DNA of 64,000 nt from Sternotherus odoratus (taxonomy: Eukaryota > Chordata > Testudines > Kinosternidae), in contig JAVMKO010000002.1 of the NCBI GenBank assembly GCA_032164245.1, positions 182,720,920 through 182,784,919 of the forward strand, given 5' to 3'. The notes beneath the pieces were generated by a model. The model did no database searches, was not told the origin of the DNA, and was given only the letters and a program-made list of their open reading frames with translations. Of this stretch, positions 55,724-64,000 are shown one piece after another. Position numbers and translations under genes: made by a program. The first letter of the stretch is position 1; every line of letters starts with the position of its first letter.

Positions 55724-58700
55724 CATCTATCACATGGGTCTCAGTTCAGGTTAGGGCTGGTCAGGGCTATCCCAAAACAAATAATAATAAATAAATAATA
55801 GCGCTTATATGTTCTATAGGCATAATTTTTTTTTTCTTTTTTTAATTCAAAAAGCTAGTCTTCATGTGATATTAAGGATAAGAACTCAAATAGCCAGAAG
55901 TTAGGAAATGTAGATTTAAGACGGAAAGCTAAAGCTTCACTCTGTCCTCTTGAGCCTTAACATATGGTCTATCTTTATATTGTGTTATTATTTGTCAAAT
56001 AATGCAATGTATAATATAACCCAAATTGTAATTTATTTTACATCCTCATATGCAAGTAAAGTAACATATATGCAGAAGAATACTGATCCATATGTGTGAA
56101 ATTTTGGACTTCAAATACTCAAAGTTTTGCAATTACTCAATGATTTTTCTTCAGACTTGTCTTATTCCATAGATCTCAATAAGATCTTAAAAACCAAGCC
56201 AAGTTTGCTCTTTCTACCTTTAGCATAACATTTTTGTACTGGGATATATTGGGAAAGAGTGAAGAAAATAATTCCAGTGGCTTAAACTTATGTTTTACAT
56301 TGAATATCACAGATTTTGATATGGTCCCCAGACTTATAAACATCATTTGTAAGAGTTGTGTTAATTGTAGCAATTGCTCCAGAATGTCTAGAATTTTGGG
56401 GAAGGAAAAGCATCTTAAAGTCTGGATTGAACATTAAAACTACTGACATGATCTTCATCAAACATGTTTTGTAGATCTCTATACAATTTTAAAAGTCAAA
56501 TCTGAAGACTATATAGGACATGTCCATTTGTGTTAGGCTGTAGTTTATTGAAACATAATAGAAAGCATTTTAAGGTATATGCACAATGTGATATTTCCTG
56601 ACATTCTGAGTTCTTGATTTTTCAACCTTAATAAACCTAAAAATGCATCATTTTCCAAAACTGTTATAAAATGAATTTACTGTATGCACTCTGTATTGTC
56701 ACCTATAGAAAGCTTTATATTCATTCTACATAAGCAATATCTTTACTTATATTCATAAAACAATGTTTGCCTTCTAAATAATACATGGTTGGTGTATATT
56801 ATGTCAAAAATGAATTTACTGAATGATGTTATTAGAAATTTGTATATTTAAATCTATAGATAGCACTGTGCCAGAATTTCTAGTAGCAATCAGTAATACT
56901 CTTCAGACTACCAGTGAGTAGGAAAAAATAGTGAAATAAGGCTCAAAGTACTCCTTACTCTCAATGAATTGTGTTTCACCACCATAGATTATTTGCACAA
57001 TAGGTTGCATTGCAAACCACTCCTAGAATCTAGAAGAATTTCTGTAATATCTGCAGAAATATTTATGGTAAATCTAGAACATTAGGTATCAAATTGATGT
57101 GGAACCTTGACAAATTTGTTCAAACTGTCATAGAGGACACATTCATTTCCATACATAACACTGATGTATTGCAGAACTCTGCCATGCCACAGAGTTATTT
57201 CAACAAATAAATTATTAGGGATCATCTTACCTGCAGGTCATAGAATAGATCTTGAATGTAAATGTGTTATACAAGAGACAACAGCAAACATTGTATGAAC
57301 ATTACATATTCTTGCCCAAAGTAAATATAATGTCCCCAAATATTGCAGAAAAGGTTTTGCTACAGCACAGATTAGCAAAATATTTGTAGCTGTGTATGCA
57401 TCTCAGAAGAGAAACATCGCATATCACATCTAATCACATCATAGCTAACTCACTGTGCCTGGCCCCCTTAAGGAATAGAAATTAAGCATCCCATGATGGA
57501 AACTGCAGTTCAAGGTTTCAGCTGGTTCCAGATGGTACAATACATTCTATAAGACAGCAATGAGTTTTTGATGAAGGTATTTTGTTAGTCCTCAGTGTAT
57601 TAAGGGTTATCTTCACCTCAGTTTCTCCTGGCTCAGGAGAAGTACCTCAAGAGTGGCTGCTTTGCAGGGAGAGGAAGAACACCTTTGAAAAGAGGGGACT
57701 CCACACTCAGGAATCATAGCATTTGGTTGAACCTCAAGTTGGGGAGTTTTCTGTGTCATGTATTTTCAACTTGTTTGTGATATGCACTCCCTGAAAGTGA
57801 GACTTGTTTGTTATACGCACTCTCTTTATTGCTGCAACTGTAGGTTTCTTTTTTTGCTGAGTCATTCCACCATTCTACTTGGTCTTGTTAGGCTATTGGC
57901 TGCTGGTCCTCCTGAGAACCAGTGGAGATAAACTGAAGGATTCTATGGAGTCAACTGGGATTTTCACTTGATTTAGAAATCCTACTGCACTGTAAAATAA
58001 ATATTTAAAAGCAGAAGATGACAACGAAGATCCCCAGCATTAATTTAACTACATCTGGTTAAACATTACATTTTGCTACTCCAAAACTGATAAGCTCTCA
58101 CTAGTTATTGCTCTTCCCAGTGGGGCTATACACAATTGAAGACAAAACAAAGTATCACAAGTAAAAGGTCTTTCCTTATTATTATGGCACAGCTGCATCA
58201 GGGAAACCAAGCAGATCTTCAACATTGAAAACAAAACAGGAAAAACTACTAACATTGCTGTTACCAAGCATGTGCAGCTTTGGTGTACACGAAAAAACTA
58301 TATGCACACTCATAACTTCTAAATGCTAGAATCTGAGCCCGAGGAGACTGCTACCATCCCAAACTAGGGAGACAAAATGGACACAGAAATGTATACTCAA
58401 AGCCAGTTCATAATCAGCTGCAGGTAAGACCCCACACGTCTAGCAGGAAACAGTAAGCAAAACCTAACTAGCCTATGGAAAGGCGTGTCCACTGATACAC
58501 ACTCCCTTTCAAGGTCAGAAAATAAATGAATAAACAATCATTGCTGATCAGTTAACATGTTTCCTGTTCGTAGTAATGCCTTATTATGGGTTTAGTCCCA
58601 AAAAAATTAACATGACTCATTTGCTAAAAGGCATAATTCAAGCTGCTAAACCTGGACATAAACACTTGTCCATGTTCAGACCTGCAATGCTGATCCAAAT

Positions 58701-59129
58701 ACTTGGGTGGGAAATGTTTAGTTCTTATTTTTTTAACCATTCTTTAACCAAAAATCTTTACATTTGTTTTACCTTTCTGCATAAAGCTTTATGTAAAAGG
58801 GCTAGACTGAGTTTTTTAGTGGGGATTCTGAGCAGTGTGATTGAGATATAGCTATATAGGGTGATCTTCATCAGCCAAAACATTATAATAACCAGCTTTT
58901 GGGCCATTTGACAAGTTCCAGTAAATGTGGTTTTGACAGTGCACCCCATATTCTTCACAATGATACTATTATAATATAACTATGGCATAATTTTGATTAT
59001 GTATTTTATGTAATATAGGTAATGTGAAATATCATTGGAAAGATTATTTACTGAATATGATTATCCTATTTGTATGCATGGATCATTTTTGTATCTGAAT
59101 TTAGGAATATTGACTATACATCTGTATTA
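55724..59129. other. Nothing recognisable
   Basis: 3.4 kb of AT-rich sequence with only short frames. taaagctttatgtaaa near 58783 is a small imperfect palindrome. Could be intronic or intergenic. Confidence 0.5.
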
Positions 59130-60211
59130 AAATGTGTTTACACCTGGGGAACAGGCACTAGGCAAAAGACTCTCAGTCTAGAAGATGGCTGGCTGGGAAG
59201 GGCCCATTCAGGCTAATAAGCCATTACTAAAACAATAGGCCTTAGAAGAAGCTTATCTTCCTGAACCTGGGCAATCTCCCTGAGGACGCTACAAACAGCC
59301 TCTTACTCATGGCTGCTGTAACACTACAGAGACATACAATCAGCTCACCTGGTGCCAGACTCCATCTTGGGATATCAATATTTTTCCTCTGACTGGCATG
59401 CTTTGAAACAAAGGGTTTCTGCCATATGCAAAAACCATCTAAGGCAGAGGAGTGACATCACTGTGGTTCTTCACTGACTCCCCACCCAAAAAGACTCTTG
59501 GAAACCCCTAAGGAACTGAAAGACTGGGTGGAGGAAGTGCTGGACCCAGGCTAAAGGGATTTTTAGCCCATGAATGGAACTCCAGGGGATTTTAAGCTGT
59601 AAATTAGTGCAGCTTGCCCCTAAAATATCTGCAGCCTGCTAGTATCATCACTTAGGGTGGGGATCTGCTATTCCTATCCAATTTCTTTAGTATATTGAAC
59701 TTAGTTTGTGTGTTTAGTTTATTTGTAGGTACTCTGCTTTGATCTGTTTGCTAACCCCTATAATCACTTTAAATCTATCTTTTGTAGTTAAACTTGTTTT
59801 TGCTTTGTCTAAAACCAGTGTGTGTGGAAATCATAACTTGGGGCAGAAAGCTGTTGCATTTTTCCTCTTCACATTGGGGGGGGGGAATTTCATGAGCTTA
59901 CACTGTACAGTTCCCTGTGCAGCACAAGGTGGTATAATTTTGGATTTACACTCCAGGGGGTCTGCATGCCTGAGTAGCTGAGAAGTTCCTTGGCTGAAGC
60001 CTCCTCATGCAGAGCTGATTACAGTGTGTGTATGTAACTGCAGCTGGGTGTGTCCCTACCTGTATGGTAAAAGTGCAGGCTGGATCCTGGGAGATGTATT
60101 GGCAGGCTGGTCACAGCAGTAGAATGTAAAGAGAGCCCAGGCTGGTGGGTCAGGCATTATCAGTGGTATCCCCGTTCGAGGTGACACCGGGGTAGGGGGG
60201 TACCCATCACA
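59130..60211 (+). mobile_element. Probable solo LTR of an endogenous retrovirus-like element
   Basis: I recognise this as an abundant turtle/crocodilian LTR-type repeat. Landmarks are ggtgccagactccatcttgg, gaggagtgacatcactgtgg, atgaatggaactccagggga, ctgctttgatctgtttgcta, the weak polyadenylation region ttttgtagttaaacttgttt, and a U5-like end ggtatccccgttcgaggtga ... cccatcaca. No second LTR or internal genes. The left end is approximate and no target duplication was found. Confidence 0.6.
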
Positions 60212-61444
60212 GTGATCACTGTGTCATATATAACCCCTGCAAAGCCATGTCTGTGGAGGCACATGGCCTAAGCAGCTCACCTCTCCTTATGTGGAGCCTT
60301 CCACAGAATTTCTAAGAAGGAATGGCCTTTGAGAAGAACCCAGCATCCTCCAGGTAGGATGGATTCAGCAGGTACCTCCAGCAACACTAAGAGGGAGAAG
60401 GAGGGGTGTATTGGAGTTAGGACTTTGAGGGAACGTGGTCCCAGTAGCAACAAGAGGTAGCTCTCATCAACATGAGGAACCACAGTGTTGAGAGCAGATC
60501 TGAGCAATGTGAGCTGTTTAGTGGGTCTGGTGGTTGATTGTGGGCGGGAGAGGTGTGGGGAAAGGAGGCAGGAGGAGTAAGACGGTCACCATGCATGCCT
60601 TCTTCTCCTTTGCAATGTTGAAATGTATTGCCTGCATGAGTATATTTATTGTTCATTTAATTCCATATTTGTTTGCACTTCACAGATACTGTCTATCAGC
60701 ACAGATGTTCTGTGTTGAAAAACATGTCAGTTTTGAAATGCAATAAGCATGTCAACATATGCTTTGGAAATATGTCCAAGTCCACATCCAGCATTCTTCA
60801 ACTTCAATCTATGGCAACAAAAACTGGAGATGGTATTTCTGATAATTTTGGATGCTTTCACAATCTGTCAGTGTTGCAGGGCTGGTGGGGGTCTGTTGCT
60901 ACAAATATCACTGTCTACGAATGACAACAGTAAATAAAATACCTTCAGAGACAGTTGCCATTAGCAACACGTAATTCCCTCCTCAAATTAGTTCTCCAGG
61001 CCAATATCCTCCTATCATTCAACTCCTCTTTAAGACCAAATTGTTTTTATGATATCCAAAACAAGTGAGTCAACCGGGACATATTTATTAATTAAATCAT
61101 TTGGGCCTCACTTTAATTTGCAAGGCCTCTCTGCACCACTCTGGCAGTGTAAAGCACTCTTAATGTAGAGGTAAATGCAAAACAAAGGTATTCAAACTCG
61201 CTGTGCCCATGCCTTTGCTGAGAAACCACATACCCTTATTGCTGTGACCTTCCCCCCTCCTACACGTTATCTAACGTGTAATGTCATGTGTGAAAAGAAA
61301 TTGCAGTTCCTTAGGACAGAGGACAGAAACCATGCATGATTATCTTCACTGGAAAGCACCTAGGAAGCTTCTAGGCACTGCAAAATAAGAATAATACCTC
61401 ATTTAAGGGCTAGATTGAGAATTTCTTCTGAGCTCCATCCCTCA
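60212..61444. other. No gene seen
   Basis: Short overlapping frames at 60277-60937 have no recognisable family. Confidence 0.5.
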
Positions 61445-61524
61445 TGGTCAACATACACAAAATGTCTCACGGCCAACCAGCAGATTACTCTGATGGTCTG
61501 CGTGCCGATGGTTGACGACCTCTG
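61445..61524 (-). mobile_element. hAT element end, truncated
   Basis: On the minus strand it begins cagaggtcgtcaaccatcgg, then cacgcagaccatcag, a diverged form of the common turtle hAT end (caggggtcggcaacc). Only about 80 bp remain. Confidence 0.55.
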
Positions 61525-61559
61525 GACTAGGGACACAGAGCATGATGTTGTATTCCCGC

Positions 61560-61935
61560 CCATCCCAGCTAATGGCCATTGATGGACATGTCCTCCAGGA
61601 ATTTATCTAGTTCTTTTTTGAACCCCATTATAGTTTTGGCCTTCATAACATCCTCTGGCAATGAGTTCCACAGGTTGACTGTGTGTTGTGCAAAGAAGTA
61701 CTTCCTTTTGTTTGTTTTAAACCTGCCTCCTATTAATTTCATTGGGTGACCCCTGGTTCTTGTGTTACATGAAGGAGTAAATAACATTTCTTTATTCACT
61801 TTTTCCATACCAGTCATGATTTTATAGACCTCTATCATATTCTTTTCAAATCTGAAAAGTCCTCATTTTAATCTCTCCTTGTATAAAAGCTGTTCGACAC
61901 TCCTAATCATTTTTGTTGCCCTTCTCTGTACCCAT
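61560..61935 (-). mobile_element. CR1/L2-group LINE, 3' end
   Basis: The minus-strand frame 61838-61569 reads [40 protein letters not shown], then [20 protein letters not shown], the C-terminus of the same LINE family as 11985-12895. Truncated at its 5' side near 61935. Dead copy. Confidence 0.88.
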
Positions 61936-62397
61936 GCTGTTACAACTGTGCACAAAAAGACATGTTCACTGATGCCACATTAGTGGTAAATCATTGCAAA
62001 GAGCAACTGGAATCCTCAAAACCCAATACTTTTGTCAAAGTCTGGGATGCCTTAAAGAACTGCCATAACCTCCATCTTTTTCTTTTTGGTACTGGAAAAT
62101 TGCAGTTTTTCCAGCAGATGTCAGAAAATGTATCTTACTCACCCACCACTCAGGGGTCAATCTAGCCAGATATAAAACAACCAGTTTCTGTCCCACTGGT
62201 TCAGCACTTGCTTTATGATAGGAAAACTCCACTTTCATAAATAAATCTGGTGTGTGGTGAGAAAGTATTTGGAATCTTCCCCTGTGAATTTCTGCTAGCT
62301 TTGAGAACTGGAACTCAAGATTGCAAAGGTCAAAAGGAGATTTCACCATATACTGTACTTCCTGCAGCAAAACACAAAAATTGCCATATTGGACTAA
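61936..62397. other. Nothing recognisable
   Basis: Non-coding spacer between two LINE fragments; the overlapping minus-strand frames (62035-62527) have no known domain. Confidence 0.45.
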
Positions 62398-62941
62398 ACC
62401 AGTGGCCCACATAGTCCAATATCCCATCTCTGACATTGGACAAGTTCAGAAGCTTACAAAAAAGGAAAAAAGAGAGCCATAGCTGGCAATTATGAAATAA
62501 ACTTCCCCTGTTGGCAGGTTTTTCCAATCCCAGGCAACAGTTGGATTCTACATACAGTTTACATCCCTGATCATTTTTATTTTTTGTTTTGTTTTATCCT
62601 ACCTAATGTACTGTGGATGTTCTCATTATCCATATAAATGTCTGATCTTTTGAATGATGATAAGGCCTCAGTAATATCCTGTTGCAATTAGTTACACAGG
62701 TTAATTAAATATTGTGTTGTATTTCTTTTTATCAGTTTTAAATTTGCTCTCTTTCAGTTTCAATTAATGTCCCTTTCTTGTTAAATTCGGAGAGAAAGCA
62801 AATAGAAGCATCCAATTCTCTTTCTTTATACCATTCCTCCTTCATGTTTCCTCTTTTCTCTAAACTAAACAGTCTCTGTTTTTTCAACCTCCTTCCATAT
62901 GGAAATCTTTTCATGCTTCTGATCATTTTCATACTCCCCCC
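62398..62941 (-). mobile_element. LINE 3' end with UTR
   Basis: Minus strand from 62941 reads MKMIRSMKRFPYGRRLKKQR, then LFSLEKRG, followed by a frameshifted C-terminus. The tail ends in the widely seen turtle sequence complementary to gccatattggactaaaccag (62405-62425). Continues from 63469-64000 across a GC-rich insertion. Confidence 0.75.
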
Positions 62942-63468
62942 CCCCAGGGCCGGTGACAGGAATTTTGGGGCCCCGTACGCTGATCATTTGCGGGGGGCCC
63001 CCCCCGGTCTCCCACCGCCCGCAGCCCTCCCCCCCCCCCCCCCCCGCCAGTCTCCCGCCGCCCGGGAGCATCTGCTGCACTCGCTGCTGCTGCTAATGCC
63101 ACTGGGTGGGGAGGAGGGAGCCCGGCAGCCCCCGCCCCAGGCAGAGGCAGGACACGCCCCGCTCCAGTCACGCCCCCCACCCCCGCATGCGCTCTCCCCC
63201 TCTGGGGGTGCAGAGCCGCCGCACGCTGGGGCTCTGCGTGGCCCGGCCAGGAGAAGCAAAGAGGGATGGGGGGAGGCTGCTGGGTGCTGGGGGAGGGGGC
63301 TGACGGGCGCTGCAGTGGCTGCCCAGAGCCACGCCTTGCTGTGCAGGCCCGGCGACAAGGAGGTACAGCTGTGTACCGGGCCCGCCCCGGCCCCCCTTAA
63401 GTCTGGGACCCGGTACAGCTGTACCCGTTGTACCACCCTGCCCCCCCCCCCATGGGCCCTTTCTGCTA
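62942..63468. mobile_element. GC-rich insertion in a LINE, class unknown
   Basis: About 525 bp of very GC-rich sequence with C runs at both ends. It starts cagggccggtgacaggaatt and ends near ggtacagctgtacccgttgt, then accaccctgcccc and catgggccc. The word tacagctgta recurs. It separates two parts of one LINE copy. The start resembles termini of DNA-transposon-derived repeats in amniotes, but no matching inverted end or duplication could be shown. A GC-rich frame of 236 codons across it is a composition artefact. Confidence 0.5.
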
Positions 63469-64000
63469 TATCTTGTATGAGACTCTGACAAGAACTGAAC
63501 ATAGTTTTGGATGATGATACGCATTTATTTTTAACAGCATTATAATATCTACAGCATTATTTATTCAAACTAAAATTTTAGTAACACCCTGGTCTACTTC
63601 CTGAGTAGTTATAGTTAATTTAGAACCCAGCAATGTGTCCATGTAGTTCAAAGTATTCCTTCTAGTTAGCATTAGCTTGCTTTTTTTTTCCAACACCGAA
63701 TTCCATCTGCCATTGTGTTGTCCATTAACCTATTATAATTAGATCTGCTCTAATCTCTCAACTAAATACTTTTTTCTCATCTCCAGATTTTTCCAGTTCC
63801 CTCTTCAACTCCTTTTCCAAATCATTAATAAATATATTAAACAACACCAGTCTTAATACAACCTTGGAGTGCTCCAGTGTTAACCTTTCTCAATATTGAT
63901 AATTGTCCATTCATTCCCACCTTTATTCTTCCTCTTAGCCAGTTTCTAATCCATAACAATAATCAGCTTCTCAACCCACACCTGCTTAGTGAGTCAAATG
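63469..64000 (-). mobile_element. CR1/L2-group LINE, RT region, diverged
   Basis: Minus strand contains, in shifted frames, a region like the RT motif B to thumb segment of the family seen at 11985-12895. The phrases ttattaatgatttggaaaag and atggcagatggaattcggtg correspond to INDLEK and MADGI-like protein text. It runs off the window edge. The 3' continuation is 62398-62941. Confidence 0.65.

Noticed and set aside
62778..63488. 236-codon plus-strand frame
   Set aside because: Runs antisense through a LINE and then through a GC-rich insertion; a composition artefact giving a Pro-rich peptide.

Overview
The window looks like a stretch of cryptodiran turtle nuclear DNA with no recognisable host protein-coding gene. 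The main evidence is two copies of the tortoise/Cry I type of tRNA-derived SINE (36848-37040 minus, 55269-55478 plus) whose tail matches the CR1 LINE tail. Turtle-like CR1 LINEs, a second CR1/L2-group LINE family, Penelope-like retroelements and several short hAT elements support this. All family names are from my own recognition of the sequence; no database was searched. It could be intergenic or the inside of a large intron.

Layout. 1-7 kb: a small hAT element, an old LINE (1866-4590) split by a CR1 copy, and a second hAT element with perfect 8-bp target duplication. 7-13 kb: a palindromic TIR element, a 26-nt U2 snRNA fragment, two copies of an unnamed ~290-bp repeat and a minus-strand LINE. 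13.6-15.6 kb: a 5'-truncated Penelope-like element (PLE) with a hammerhead-like tail, then a pogo-like element. 17-19 kb: a LINE fragment. 20.7-22.5 kb: a GC-richer block and a pogo-type TIR element with a GC-rich core.

22.5-31.6 kb is the most informative part. A decayed hAT transposase-like coding region is split twice. The first insertion is a PLE with its own inverted tail copy (24134-26793, 13-bp target duplication). The second is a young LTR element (27400-30984, 5-bp target duplication) with two full LTRs, a remnant of a third, and an intact gag-like ORF of 299 codons carrying three CCHC zinc knuckles but no polymerase and no room for a capsid domain. Removing both insertions and one copy of each duplication rejoins the hAT reading frame.

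31.6-49.7 kb is mostly unannotatable AT-rich DNA with old repeats (CR1 tail, MIR, Cry SINE, a possible LTR). 49.77-53.80 kb is a head-to-tail dimer of an unusual ~2-kb element made of G-rich and C-rich minisatellite arms that switch strand, a 46-bp minisatellite and a conserved tail. 53.8-64 kb holds a Cry SINE, hAT elements, a likely ~1.1-kb solo LTR and minus-strand LINE remains with a GC-rich insertion. Apart from the gag-like ORF, no reading frame here looks functional.
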